From Stutzerimonas stutzeri (GTDB lineage Bacteria > Pseudomonadota > Gammaproteobacteria > Pseudomonadales > Pseudomonadaceae): 64,000 nt of DNA. The position numbers and the translations under genes are program-made. The notes beneath the pieces were generated by a model. The model was not told the DNA's origin. It did not search any database and saw only the letters and a list, made by a program, of their open reading frames with translations. Below, piece by piece: positions 30,364 through 38,601 of this stretch. The stretch is taken from NCBI RefSeq assembly GCF_015291885.1, contig NZ_CP036186.1, forward strand, positions 2,755,001 through 2,819,000, read 5' to 3'. Position 1 is the stretch's first letter. Each line of letters starts with the position of its first letter.

Positions 30364-32286
30364 TTACTCCAATTCTTGGCGACCACGCCGGGAAACCGCT
30401 TGTGTCAGCATCTGCGCGAATTGATCGAGGGGCATGGACCCCATATCGACGCCTTCACGGGTGCGCACTGCAACGGATCGTGTCTCAACCTCCCTATCTC
30501 CGATAACCAAGAGATAGGGAGTCTTGAGCAAAGTATGCTCGCGGATTTTAAAGCCGATCTTTTCGTTTCTCAAGTCACACTTGGCACGAAACCCGCCTTG
30601 GAGGAGCGTTTTTTCGACTTCAGCGGCAAAAACGGCCTGCTTATCGGTGATATTCATGATCACCGCCTGCGTCGGCGCGAGCCATGCAGGGAAAGCCCCT
30701 TCATAGTGCTCGATCAGAATACCGATGAAGCGCTCGAAAGATCCAAGGATCGCTCTGTGCAACATGACGGGATGCTGTCGATCATTGTTCTCACTGACGT
30801 ATTCCGCACCAAGACGCACCGGCAGATTGAAGTCCAACTGCAGCGTGCCGCATTGCCATACCCGCCCGAGACAATCACGCAGGGAGAACTCGATCTTAGG
30901 ACCGTAGAACGCCCCCTCACCAGGTTGCAGATCATAAGGTAGGCCGGCACTTTCCAGGGCCGAGGCCAGAGCAGCCTCAGCCTTGTCCCAGAGCTCATCC
31001 GAGCCAACGCGCTTCTCGGGACGGGTAGACAGCTTCAGTTCGATGTCCGAGAAACCGAAATCGGCATATACCGCCTGAGTGAGCTTAATGAACGCCGCAG
31101 ACTCGGCCTGCATCTGTTCTTCCGTACAGAAGATATGCGCATCATCCTGAGTGAAGCCACGGACCCGCATGATGCCGTGCAACGCGCCGGACGGCTCGTT
31201 ACGGTGGCAAGCGCCAAACTCCGCTAGGCGCAACGGAAGCTCGCGATAGCTTTTCAAGCCCTGGTTGTAAACCTGCACGTGGCAAGGACAGTTCATCGGC
31301 TTGATCGCGTAATCGCGGCTCTCCGATTCAGTCGTGAACATGTTTTCGGCGTAATTGGCCCAATGCCCGGACTTTTCCCAGAGCACGCGATCGACCACCT
31401 GCGGCGTTCGGATTTCCAGGTATCCGTTTTCGCGCTGCACCTGACGCATGTACTGCTCGAGCACCTGATAAAGCGTCCAGCCATTCGGATGCCAGAACAC
31501 CATGCCCGGCGCCTCTTCCTGCGTATGGAACAGATCCAGCCGCTTACCAATCTTGCGATGGTCGCGCTTTTCAGCTTCCTCGATGCGCTGGATATAGGCT
31601 GCCAGCTGCTTCTTGTCCGCCCAGGCAGTACCGTAGATACGCTGCAACTGCTCGTTCTTAGCGTCGCCGCGCCAGTACGCACCGGACAACTTGGTGAGCT
31701 TGAACGACTTCAGGAAGCGTGTATTTGGCACGTGCGGACCGCGGCACATGTCGACGTATTCTTCGTGATAGTACAAACCCATCGCCTGCTCGTCGGGCAT
31801 ATCCTCGACCAGGCGCAGCTTGTAGTCCTCGCCGCGCGACTGGAATACCTCGATCACTTCGGCACGCGGTGTCATCTTTTTGATGACGTCGTAATCGTGA
31901 TCAATCAGCTCACGCATACGCTGCTCGATGGCGGCGACATCATCGGGAGTAAAGGGCCGCTCGTAGGCGATATCGTAATAGAAGCCCTCATCAATGACTG
32001 GCCCAATAACCATTCGAGCTGTCGGATAGAGCTGCTTCACGGCATGCCCGATCAGATGCGCACAGGAGTGGCGAATGATCTCCAGCCCTTCCGCATCCTT
32101 CGGCGTGATGATCTGCAGCGTCGCGTCCTGTGAAATCAGATCACAGGCATCGACCAACTTGCCGTCAACCTTGCCTGCCAAGGTCGCTTTGGCAAGGCCA
32201 GCGCCAATGGACTGAGCCACTTCGGCTACGGTAACTGGATGATCAAACGAACGCTGACTGCCATCGGGAAGAGTAATGGTGGGCAT
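30364..32286 (-). CDS. thrS: threonine-tRNA ligase
   Basis: Class II synthetase of 640 residues: TGS domain (1-60), editing domain with [10 protein letters not shown] near residue 75 and the CRGPHVP motif, catalytic core ([12 protein letters not shown] and [26 protein letters not shown] region) and the anticodon-binding C-domain. Zinc ligands lie in the PMNCPCH region and downstream His. The start is MPTITLPDG (32286) with a GGAGG site; the frame is open to 32376 without homology. Its TAA shares a base with the infC ATG. The leader has a tRNA-like hairpin. Confidence 0.97.
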   Translation of the reverse strand: MPTITLPDGSQRSFDHPVTVAEVAQSIGAGLAKATLAGKVDGKLVDACDLISQDATLQIITPKDAEGLEIIRHSCAHLIGHAVKQLYPTARMVIGPVIDEGFYYDIAYERPFTPDDVAAIEQRMRELIDHDYDVIKKMTPRAEVIEVFQSRGEDYKLRLVEDMPDEQAMGLYYHEEYVDMCRGPHVPNTRFLKSFKLTKLSGAYWRGDAKNEQLQRIYGTAWADKKQLAAYIQRIEEAEKRDHRKIGKRLDLFHTQEEAPGMVFWHPNGWTLYQVLEQYMRQVQRENGYLEIRTPQVVDRVLWEKSGHWANYAENMFTTESESRDYAIKPMNCPCHVQVYNQGLKSYRELPLRLAEFGACHRNEPSGALHGIMRVRGFTQDDAHIFCTEEQMQAESAAFIKLTQAVYADFGFSDIELKLSTRPEKRVGSDELWDKAEAALASALESAGLPYDLQPGEGAFYGPKIEFSLRDCLGRVWQCGTLQLDFNLPVRLGAEYVSENNDRQHPVMLHRAILGSFERFIGILIEHYEGAFPAWLAPTQAVIMNITDKQAVFAAEVEKTLLQGGFRAKCDLRNEKIGFKIREHTLLKTPYLLVIGDREVETRSVAVRTREGVDMGSMPLDQFAQMLTQAVSRRGRQELE

Positions 32287-32365
32287 GGCGCCTCCTCTCC
32301 TAGTGGTGACCCGTACTAAAGGCCACATGGGTTGGGATGAGCCAGTAAAGCGATTCGGCGAGCAT

Positions 32366-32386
32366 GCCTGCCGCACAATGGCAGGC
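32366..32386 (-). promoter_or_regulatory. anticodon-arm-like hairpin in the thrS leader
   Basis: On the minus strand a 7-bp GC-rich stem closes a 7-nt loop ATTGTGC. Read as an anticodon loop this has U33, anticodon UGU (threonine) and a purine at 37. It ends 80 bases before the thrS start, so it could be a ThrRS operator element like those shown in E. coli. Functional assignment is inference. Confidence 0.4.
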
Positions 32387-32479
32387 GCTTGATGAGCTCA
32401 CCTCGACCGAACCGAAGTCACTGGAGGAAAAACACGACTGGCGATGCTTTCAGAAAGCAGAAGCACTGACAAGCAAGCC

Positions 32480-32508
32480 AAAAAAAAGGGCCGCTTGCGC
32501 GACCCTTT
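32480..32508 (-). terminator. terminator of tRNA-Val(GAC)
   Basis: A 7-bp stem with GCAA-type loop (32488-32505) followed by eight Ts on the minus strand, nine bases after the tRNA end. Confidence 0.9.
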
Positions 32509-32516
32509 AATCGAAT

Positions 32517-32593
32517 TGGTAGGCACAATTGGATTCGAACCAACGACCCCCACCATGTCAAGGTGGTGCTCTAACCAACTGAGCTATGTGCCT
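32517..32593 (-). tRNA. tRNA-Val(GAC)
   Basis: A 77-nt tRNA with encoded CCA. The anticodon loop TTGACAT reads GAC (decodes GUC/GUU), with a perfect acceptor stem and canonical T-loop. It lies upstream of thrS with its own promoter and terminator. Confidence 0.97.
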
Positions 32594-32606
32594 TCGATGG
32601 GGGCGC

Positions 32607-32634
32607 ATTCTAAGGCCTCATAAAAAAGAGTCAA
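32607..32634 (-). promoter_or_regulatory. sigma70 promoter of tRNA-Val(GAC)
   Basis: Minus-strand TTGACT (-35, 32629-32634), 16-bp spacer and TAGAAT (-10, 32607-32612), then a GC-rich discriminator typical of stringently controlled stable-RNA promoters, just before the tRNA. Confidence 0.75.
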
Positions 32635-32760
32635 GCGCTTTTTTTGCTAACCCACTGATATTTAGAAATTTTGAAAAGCCACTCCCCTGCCACCTGACGC
32701 CTAGCGACTTACGCAGTTAAGCGCTAGCATGCGTAAAAAATTCAGAACAGAGAGTCCAGT

Positions 32761-34044
32761 ATGCCGCACAAGGATCACCCTGCCTCGTACTACGCTGCCA
32801 CGGCAAATTCAGCAAATGCTCGGCCAGAGCTGCAGGAAAACAAGCAGGTCGACGTGTGCATCATCGGCGCCGGATACACGGGATTATCCACCGCTCTTTT
32901 TCTGCTCGAACATGGTTTCAGCGTAGCCGTACTGGAGGCTGCAAGGGTTGGCTTTGGCGCCTCAGGCCGCAATGGTGGGCAAATTGTCAATAGCTACAGC
33001 CGCGACCTGGACAGCATCGAGCGCAGCGTTAGCGACTCTGCCGCCAAGCTGATTGGAGAGATGGCGTTCGAAGGCGGCCAAATTATCCGCGACCGAGTCG
33101 CTCGCTACGGCATCGAGTGCGATCTGAAGGATGGGGGGGTATTCGCCGCATTCAACCCAAAACAGATGCGCCACCTTGAAGACCAAAAGGCGTTATGGGA
33201 GCGCTATGGCTACCAGCATCTGGAGCTACTCGATAACCAACATATAAAACAGGTTGTAGCGTGCGACCGCTATGTGGGAGGCATGCTCGATAAGCAAGGC
33301 GGTCATATACATCCGCTGAATCTGGCACTCGGCGAAGCGGCGGCCGTAGAGTCTCTGGGTGGAGCCATCCACGAGAACTCTCCTGCCGTACGCATCGAGC
33401 GAGGCAATGAGGCGCTGGTGCACACACCTAAAGGGACGGTTCGCGCGAAGTTCGTAGTGGTGGCAGGCAACGCTTACCTGGGCAACCTGATTCCAGAGCT
33501 TGCAGCCAAATCCATGCCCTGTGGAACTCAAGTTATAGCCACCGAACCGCTCGACGAAGCGCTCGCCAAAAGCCTGCTGCCACAAGACTACTGTGTCGAA
33601 GACTGCAATTACCTGCTCGATTATTATCGGCTGTCAGCCGACAAGCGCCTCATCTATGGAGGTGGCGTCGTTTACGGGGCGAGGGATCCAGCGGATGTCG
33701 AATCCATTATCCGGCCGAAGATGCTGAAAACCTTCCCTCAACTGGAAAACGTGAAGATCAACTACGCGTGGACCGGCAATTTCCTGCTGACGCTATCGCG
33801 ATTACCACAGGTTGGGCGCCTGGATAACAACATTTACTACTCGCAAGGCTGCAGTGGCCACGGCGTAACCTATACCCATATCGCCGGCAAGATAATCGCC
33901 GAAGCACTAAGCAGCCAGGCAGCGCGATTTGACGCATTTGCCAGCCTGCCCCACTACCCATTTCCCGGCGGTCAGCGTTTTCAAATTCCACTCAGTGCGC
34001 TCGGCGCGATGTATTACACACTGCGCGACAGACTTGGCTTCTAA
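32761..34044 (+). CDS. FAD-dependent oxidoreductase (PuuB/PauB-like, DAO family)
   Basis: A 427-residue flavoprotein. The FAD dinucleotide-binding motif IIGAGYTGLSTALFLLEHG lies near residue 34, ASGRNGGQIV follows, and a C-terminal GCSGHGVTYTHIAGKIIAEAL block completes the DadA/glycine-oxidase type fold. It most resembles gamma-glutamylputrescine oxidase, of which Pseudomonas has several copies; the PAO1 copy near the PA2778/PA2779 pair is PA2776 (from memory). No polyamine operon surrounds it, so the substrate is uncertain. Probably monocistronic. Confidence 0.85.
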   Translation: MPHKDHPASYYAATANSANARPELQENKQVDVCIIGAGYTGLSTALFLLEHGFSVAVLEAARVGFGASGRNGGQIVNSYSRDLDSIERSVSDSAAKLIGEMAFEGGQIIRDRVARYGIECDLKDGGVFAAFNPKQMRHLEDQKALWERYGYQHLELLDNQHIKQVVACDRYVGGMLDKQGGHIHPLNLALGEAAAVESLGGAIHENSPAVRIERGNEALVHTPKGTVRAKFVVVAGNAYLGNLIPELAAKSMPCGTQVIATEPLDEALAKSLLPQDYCVEDCNYLLDYYRLSADKRLIYGGGVVYGARDPADVESIIRPKMLKTFPQLENVKINYAWTGNFLLTLSRLPQVGRLDNNIYYSQGCSGHGVTYTHIAGKIIAEALSSQAARFDAFASLPHYPFPGGQRFQIPLSALGAMYYTLRDRLGF

Positions 34045-34049
34045 CCGCA

Positions 34050-35003
34050 TCAGGGCAAAGAGCAGGACGGGGGCGGCCGGCATTGGGCCGCCGACTTTCC
34101 GGCATGGACAGGCAGCGTCGCCTTGAACCGATCATCCTCGGGCGCCAGACGTGTGGCGCACTCACGCGCCAGCCGAGCGCCAGAGTCGCACCCCTGCTCC
34201 GCCATCACCTGGGATAGATTGAACCAACCGATGGCAAAGCGCGGATCGCGACGGACACTAGAGCGCAACGACTGTTCAGCCCCCGCTCTATCCCCAGACG
34301 CATACTGACTGTTCGCCAACGCGAATAGCGTCAATGCGGAATTCCACCGCTCAGATGCGGCCTCGTAGGCCATTCGAGCCGCACGGTTCTGCCCCACCTC
34401 CTCCAGGTCGCTAGCACTGCGCAGCCAGACCGTTTCTTGCGCACCACGAGGGATTTGGTCTGGGTGGAGTGTCACTACCGCCCAGCGGTCACCCTTAGCC
34501 CAAGATCGCTCGAACTCACGAAAGCCCCCAACCCAACGTTCCGTCGTGCCGGAGCGAAGAACGATATTTTGTTCCGCAAGGTCATAGCCCACCACAACGG
34601 CAAAATGCCATTGGGGCCAGCGGTCGAAGGCAAGGTTCTGCAGGACTAAGACCGGGTTACCTGCCGCAACTTCAGCAAGCACATCCGTCAGCCGGCCCCG
34701 CAAGGGATAAACGAGGAGTCCGCTTGAGCGAGCAGCCGCAACCATCTCCACCTGCAGACTGCCTTTTCGCTGAGGGATATATACCTGCTCTACCAGCGCA
34801 TCCGGAGTTGCGGGAATGCCCCGCTGCGAGAGCATGGTCGCCAACGCTGCAGGGCCGCACTGATAATCTTCCTGCGGATAGAACGGCACATCAACCAACT
34901 CGACCCGCACCGGAAGTTGTGCATCGTCGACGAGCGTGACCGTCGTACGAGCACAACCCCCGATCAAGCCGATCAGCAGCAGTATGACAAACCGCTGAAT
35001 CAA
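34050..35003 (-). CDS. PA2778-like C39-type cysteine peptidase lipoprotein with TPR repeats
   Basis: A 317-residue predicted lipoprotein (lipobox LIGGC, Cys17). A C39-like papain-fold domain follows: Cys49 in DYQCGPAALATML, His133 in QWHFAVVVGYD and Asp141 nearby form a plausible triad. Residues about 200-290 resemble TPR repeats (ASERWNSALTLFALANSQYASGD). The start is TTG at 35003, overlapping the stop of the upstream gene (TTGA), so it is coupled to that small membrane protein. Unlike bacteriocin exporters, the C39 domain is not fused to an ABC transporter. Substrate unknown. Confidence 0.82.
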   Translation of the reverse strand: MIQRFVILLLIGLIGGCARTTVTLVDDAQLPVRVELVDVPFYPQEDYQCGPAALATMLSQRGIPATPDALVEQVYIPQRKGSLQVEMVAAARSSGLLVYPLRGRLTDVLAEVAAGNPVLVLQNLAFDRWPQWHFAVVVGYDLAEQNIVLRSGTTERWVGGFREFERSWAKGDRWAVVTLHPDQIPRGAQETVWLRSASDLEEVGQNRAARMAYEAASERWNSALTLFALANSQYASGDRAGAEQSLRSSVRRDPRFAIGWFNLSQVMAEQGCDSGARLARECATRLAPEDDRFKATLPVHAGKSAAQCRPPPSCSLP

Positions 35004-35401
35004 CGGTTAATGCAGTTGACGAAGTTGAAGATGTTGGTGGCGCACAGCATGTCAGTGATGATGAAGATCACCAAAAACAAAACGATCACACCTACCACAC
35101 CAGCTCCAGCAGGCGCCTGATCGAGCTGCTGATTGAACTGGGCAAGTTCTGCCGTCGTCAGGCTGTTGATTCGCTTCTCCACCTGATCGCGCTCAACACC
35201 CATCGACTCGAGCTTCTTTTGAACATCCTGATCGTCCAGCATAGTCAGTAGTTGCTGACGATCAACCTGTTGCTGCTGCTCTGCAACGACTTCCGGGGTG
35301 CCAATCATTGCCGCCTGCGCCATAGGGATCTGCGCCACAAGCAAGAGATGCAAAGCAGCCAGAATTGTCGCGATACGCTTGAGTAGTGGGGAAGTGAACA
35401 T
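35000..35401 (-). CDS. PA2779-like small exported/membrane protein
   Basis: A 133-residue protein with a signal peptide (residues about 1-30, ending AQAA), a charged Gln/Glu-rich helical middle (VVAEQQQQVDRQQLLTMLDDQ) and a C-terminal hydrophobic helix (GVVGVIVLFLVIFIITD) before a short tail containing two cysteines. The start is ATG 35401 with AGGAG upstream; the frame extends to 35491 without support. It is translationally coupled to the C39 peptidase gene and might be its partner or substrate. The function is not known. Confidence 0.8.
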   Translation of the reverse strand: MFTSPLLKRIATILAALHLLLVAQIPMAQAAMIGTPEVVAEQQQQVDRQQLLTMLDDQDVQKKLESMGVERDQVEKRINSLTTAELAQFNQQLDQAPAGAGVVGVIVLFLVIFIITDMLCATNIFNFVNCINR

Positions 35402-35608
35402 AGCGGAAACTCCTGGATTATTGTCAGCAAAGGATTGCAAAGCGCCATCAGGCAATAAGACGAGTTGATGCCGCTTCGGTTCCCCGATCATCGCTGCTTT
35501 TTTGACGCTGCCTCACAGGTCATTAGCTGCCTTTGAATCGCCCCTATCGGCCCGCTCGCAACTTTGATAATAGTTAGCCTTACCGAAATGGCGAACAAAG
35601 GAGATCTC

Positions 35609-35923
35609 GTGAAAAGAATCAACAAGTTTATTCCGGCGGCACTGGCTGTGGCCGCAGCGCTCATGGCGGGTTGCCAATTCAGTACGACGGCAACCCCGAA
35701 CACCGCTGGTCAGCCGTCAGCAAGATGTGACTCCAAAGCGGTGAGGCATCTGGTTGGACAGATCGCGACCCCCGAATTGTTGGACCAAGCAAAGGATCAG
35801 GCAGGAGCGAGAACCGCTCGAATTCTTCGCCCCGACGACATCGTAACCCTTGAGTACAATTCGCAACGGCTGAACATCAACACCGACTCAGCCATGAAAA
35901 TCGAACGAATCAACTGCGGCTGA
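35609..35923 (+). CDS. I78-family peptidase inhibitor lipoprotein
   Basis: A 104-residue predicted lipoprotein: n-region KRINK, hydrophobic stretch, lipobox LMAGC. The mature part has features of the I78 inhibitor family (conserved Cys pair, and RILRPDDIVTLEYNSQRLNINTD resembling the family core RxxxPxxxxTxDxxxxRLNI). I78 proteins inhibit serine peptidases, probably protecting the envelope. The start is GTG 35609 because AAAGGAG lies six bases upstream. It is divergent from the C39 peptidase/PA2779 pair. Confidence 0.8.
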   Translation: MKRINKFIPAALAVAAALMAGCQFSTTATPNTAGQPSARCDSKAVRHLVGQIATPELLDQAKDQAGARTARILRPDDIVTLEYNSQRLNINTDSAMKIERINCG

Positions 35924-35958
35924 CGATCTCGCCCTGGGCCGTCCACGGCACGCCCGCC

Positions 35959-35989
35959 CCGGCTCAGCATGGATAGCTTGCTGGGCCGG
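35959..35989. terminator. dyad between convergent genes
   Basis: An 11-bp stem (one wobble; 35959-35969 with 35979-35989) between the I78 inhibitor gene and the convergent acyltransferase gene. There is no T-tract, so it is a possible terminator only. Confidence 0.4.
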
Positions 35990-36012
35990 CGGCTGAAGCA
36001 TCTATTAGGCTA

Positions 36013-37041
36013 TTACGTCAACGCCTTTCCCGTATGGAAACGGGACGCCGCGATGCGCTTAGGCGGCGTAAGCAGGAAATGCAGCCGATAGCGGTTGATC
36101 ACCACCTGGGCGACCAGTGGCGCAGCAATACCAATCAGCGTGCCAATAATCAGGTGCGCTGTAATGGAATCAATGCCAAGGAATTTGCTGAGCACCACTC
36201 GCACGCCGCTGCCGGCAAGAATGTGCATCAGGTATATGGTCATCGAAGAAGCACCGATGAACAAAAACCAGTCGACTCGAAACTGTCCGAGCCACATTGA
36301 CAAAGCAACCATGAAAAAGATGGATAGAGTGGCCAGCGCAAGCATGGGCAGCCCTCCATCTGTGTAGTTCATGCCAAATGTCACGTGAAACAGGTACTGC
36401 CCGACCACGAACAACGCACCGAAGAACAAGGTCAACTGAGTGTGTCGTGCGAGGAAGAACGCTTTAACTTCGTTAAACCAAACACCCAGAGCGAAAAACA
36501 CAGTATTGCCCAGAATGAAGCGCGTCATATTGTTTATGGTCAGCTCCTGCTGAAATACAAACAGCACGCCGAATAGCACCACGAATGGCAGGAAATATCG
36601 GCGATCAGCTCTCGCGTAGAGGAATGTACAAACTACGAACACCAAGAAAAGAGCGTAGAGGAACCAGAATTGCGCCCTAGGCATCCAGAGCAGCGAGAAA
36701 ACTTCTGTTAAGGTGACTTGTCCATTCGTGTAGTTCGACAGCCCAACCTCGAACAAGCCCTGCAATAGAGACCACACAATAAATGGATAGACGATCGTAT
36801 CTACCTTGTTGATGATCAGCCCGCCCCTACCTCTCTTTTGCAACGAGTCAAAAAAGAAGAGACCCGACAGGAAAAAGAACAGTGGCATGTGGAAGCTATA
36901 AATGATGCTATCCACAAGTACGAAGCTCGCCTCATCCATGGGGAGCCCTGCATTGAAAACGCCGCGCGCGACATGTCCATAGACAACGAGAATAATCCCG
37001 ATCGCCTTGGCATAATCAACCCAAACATTTCTCTCCTGCAT
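36013..37041 (-). CDS. acyltransferase 3 family membrane protein
   Basis: A 342-residue multi-pass inner-membrane acyltransferase of the OafA/fucose-4-O-acetylase-like group. It opens with RNVWVDYAKAIGIILVVYGHVARG, containing the conserved membrane histidine, and has about ten hydrophobic segments, with HMPLFFFLSGLFF typical. Such enzymes O-acylate cell-surface glycans; the acceptor is unknown. The start at 37041 has an AAGGAG site. The frame is open to 37161 without support. The DNA looks more AT-rich than its neighbours and the gene stands alone, suggesting acquisition. Confidence 0.85.
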   Translation of the reverse strand: MQERNVWVDYAKAIGIILVVYGHVARGVFNAGLPMDEASFVLVDSIIYSFHMPLFFFLSGLFFFDSLQKRGRGGLIINKVDTIVYPFIVWSLLQGLFEVGLSNYTNGQVTLTEVFSLLWMPRAQFWFLYALFLVFVVCTFLYARADRRYFLPFVVLFGVLFVFQQELTINNMTRFILGNTVFFALGVWFNEVKAFFLARHTQLTLFFGALFVVGQYLFHVTFGMNYTDGGLPMLALATLSIFFMVALSMWLGQFRVDWFLFIGASSMTIYLMHILAGSGVRVVLSKFLGIDSITAHLIIGTLIGIAAPLVAQVVINRYRLHFLLTPPKRIAASRFHTGKALT

Positions 37042-37260
37042 TGCGTTCTTCTCCTTGTGTCGGCCGATAAGCAGGCTGCATCCGCTGAGTCCTTGGAAAA
37101 GCGGATGGAGGAGATAGACAATGAATTTCGCCATTGGTTTAGCGAGCGGACTGCCGAACATGTCAGCCCCGAGTACACATCGGCGACTGGGTAGATGGCC
37201 GCATCGGTTGTCGATACGCAGGTGCCGGTGTTATATCGGAGTCTTTGCGCGAGCCAAAAC

Positions 37261-37869
37261 ATGTTTGATTCAAAGCTACCCTCCTGCTCTATCTTGCTGC
37301 TTGCAGGCGGGCGAGGCCAGCGCATGGGCGGCCAAGACAAAGGGCTGATCGAATGGCAAGGGCGTCCGCTGATCGCCTGGCTACACGACGTGGCCCGCCC
37401 TCTGACCGACGAGTTGCTGCTGTCCTGCAACCGAAACCAAACGTCTTATGCTGCCTATGCAGACCGGCTGCTCAGCGACGAGAATGCCGGATATCCAGGC
37501 CCCCTAGCCGGTGTGCGCGCCGGCCTCACTGCAGCACGCAACCGCTGGATGATGGTACTTCCATGCGACACCCCATTGATCGACCAAGCACTACTGCACT
37601 CCCTGTATGCAGCCGCCACCCAGGTGCCCCAACAACCTGTGATGCTTCGCCACGGTGAGCAATGGGAGCCACTCTTCAGCATCATTCCCACCAGCCTATT
37701 GAGTCAGGTAGATGAGCGCTGGCTTGCCGGGGAACGCAGCCCTAAGCACCTACTTCTTCAACTGGGGGCCCATGAACTGCGGATTGCAGACGATGACAGG
37801 CGCCTGATCAACCTGAATACTCCGGATCTGCTTGCAATAGCTGGTACGCATGCGGGAACTTCGTACTAG
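37261..37869 (+). CDS. mobA: molybdenum cofactor guanylyltransferase
   Basis: Transfers GMP to molybdopterin to form the guanine dinucleotide cofactor used by DMSO-reductase-family enzymes. The 202-residue protein has the nucleotidyltransferase signature LLAGGRGQRMGGQDKGL near residue 13 and VLPCDTPLID for metal binding. The start was placed at MFDSKLPSCS (37261); the frame runs back to 37195. It is followed with a slight frame overlap by a small lipoprotein gene, as in PAO1 (from memory). Confidence 0.93.
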   Translation: MFDSKLPSCSILLLAGGRGQRMGGQDKGLIEWQGRPLIAWLHDVARPLTDELLLSCNRNQTSYAAYADRLLSDENAGYPGPLAGVRAGLTAARNRWMMVLPCDTPLIDQALLHSLYAAATQVPQQPVMLRHGEQWEPLFSIIPTSLLSQVDERWLAGERSPKHLLLQLGAHELRIADDDRRLINLNTPDLLAIAGTHAGTSY

Positions 37870-37915
37870 CACGCTTCGTCCCATGAGCATCAATACCCGC
37901 AGAAGGAACAGCGTC

Positions 37916-38137
37916 ATGCGTCAACATACTATTCCCGCCCTCTTTCTCGCCTTAGGCTTCGGCATCCTCGCAGGCTGCGCCAATCCCAGCGTAATCACCC
38001 TCAACGATGGTAGGGAAATTCAGACCCTGGATCAGCCTGATTACGACGAAGACTCTGGCTTTTACGAGTATGAACAGATTGATGGCAAGCCTGGCAAAGT
38101 AAACAAGGACCAGGTGCGAACCGTTAGAGAGCTTTAA
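37916..38137 (+). CDS. YgdI/YgdR-family lipoprotein
   Basis: A 73-residue small lipoprotein with signal sequence and lipobox ILAGC. The SH3-like YgdI/YgdR core follows: VITLNDGREIQTLDQPDYDEDSGFY, then YEQIDGKPGKVNKDQVRTV. The family is widespread in gamma-proteobacteria without an assigned function. The start at 37916 begins the signal peptide; an upstream in-frame ATG at 37850 overlaps mobA and is unlikely. Confidence 0.88.
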   Translation: MRQHTIPALFLALGFGILAGCANPSVITLNDGREIQTLDQPDYDEDSGFYEYEQIDGKPGKVNKDQVRTVREL

Positions 38138-38150
38138 AACGGCAACCTAC

Positions 38151-38171
38151 GCGCTACCGCCAAGGTAGCGC
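38151..38171. terminator. hairpin after the YgdI-like gene
   Basis: An 8-bp perfect stem GCGCTACC/GGTAGCGC with a 5-nt loop, 13 bases after the stop codon. T-run weak. Confidence 0.5.
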
Positions 38172-38234
38172 GCGGAGGGGCTGCTGACCGCCTTTTTGGC
38201 GACAACCTTTGCTAAAAAAAACCCGCCTAACGCC

Positions 38235-38262
38235 TTGTGTAGCAAAACTATTTCTGTAGAAT
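38235..38262 (+). promoter_or_regulatory. promoter of tRNA-Pro(CGG)
   Basis: TAGAAT -10 (38257-38262) with a weak TTGTGT -35 (38235-38240) at 16 bp, followed by a GC-rich discriminator and the tRNA 12 bases on. The same -10 and discriminator type precedes tRNA-Val in this window. Confidence 0.55.
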
Positions 38263-38274
38263 GCGCGCCATCTT

Positions 38275-38351
38275 CGGAGCGTAGCGCAGCTTGGTAGCGC
38301 GTCTCGTTCGGGACGAGAAGGTCGCTGGTTCGAATCCAGTCGCTCCGACCA
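38275..38351 (+). tRNA. tRNA-Pro(CGG)
   Basis: A 77-nt tRNA with encoded CCA. The anticodon loop TTCGGGA reads CGG (decodes CCG), acceptor CGGAGCG pairs with CGCTCCG, and the T-loop is standard. Confidence 0.97.
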
Positions 38352-38360
38352 TATCCCGCA

Positions 38361-38415
38361 GTTCAGCCTGATGTTTAGCTGAACTAAAAAAACCGGCCTT
38401 TAACCGGTTTTTTTT
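38361..38415 (+). terminator. tandem hairpins ending tRNA-Pro(CGG)
   Basis: A first 7-bp stem GTTCAGC/GCTGAAC (38361-38384) is followed by a second stem AAACCGG/CCGGTTT with eight Ts (38390-38415). The second also has a run of As on its left, so it could end transcripts from both sides; before the IS66 insertion it would have served the convergent glutaredoxin-like gene. Confidence 0.85.
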
Positions 38416-38435
38416 GTGCGCGCGATTAATGCGCT

Positions 38436-38443
38436 ATTGCGTT
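38436..38443. repeat. 8-bp target-site duplication, left copy
   Basis: ATTGCGTT directly abuts the left IS66 end and is repeated at 40952-40959. Eight bp is the duplication size characteristic of the IS66 family. Confidence 0.92.
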
Positions 38444-38470
38444 GTAAGCGTCTAGCTAACTCACCTTGCG
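38444..38470 (+). repeat. IS66 left terminal inverted repeat
   Basis: Begins GTAAGCGTC, the typical IS66-family terminus, and matches the right end at 21 of 27 positions when read inward. Confidence 0.9.
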
Positions 38471-38474
38471 TATC

Positions 38475-38541
38475 TGTATCACAGGCTGCACGGGTAGCTG
38501 TATCACACGCTGAACGCTTACCGTGTATCACATCGTGAACG
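38475..38541. repeat. three subterminal direct repeats inside the IS66 left end
   Basis: Three imperfect copies of a TGTATCACA-N3/4-TG-N-ACG motif start at 38475, 38499 and 38524 (24-25 bp period). An inverted GTGATACA lies at 38585-38592. They lie between the left terminal repeat and the end of tnpC and may be transposase-binding sites. No equivalents were seen at the right end. Confidence 0.6.
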
Positions 38542-38601
38542 CCCAAAAAATCAGTGCGAGACTATTACGGGTAGGCTGTTTGGGGTGATACACCGCTGTG
38601 G

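Noticed and set aside
37042..37161. N-terminal extension of the acyltransferase to 37161
   Set aside because: The extra residues do not fit the family start; AAGGAG precedes the ATG at 37041.
38510..38525. GTAAGCG read leftwards on the minus strand near 38521, considered as an IS66 end
   Set aside because: The true ends are fixed by the 8-bp target duplication and matching terminal repeats at 38444 and 40951; a left-pointing end here would have no element to its left.
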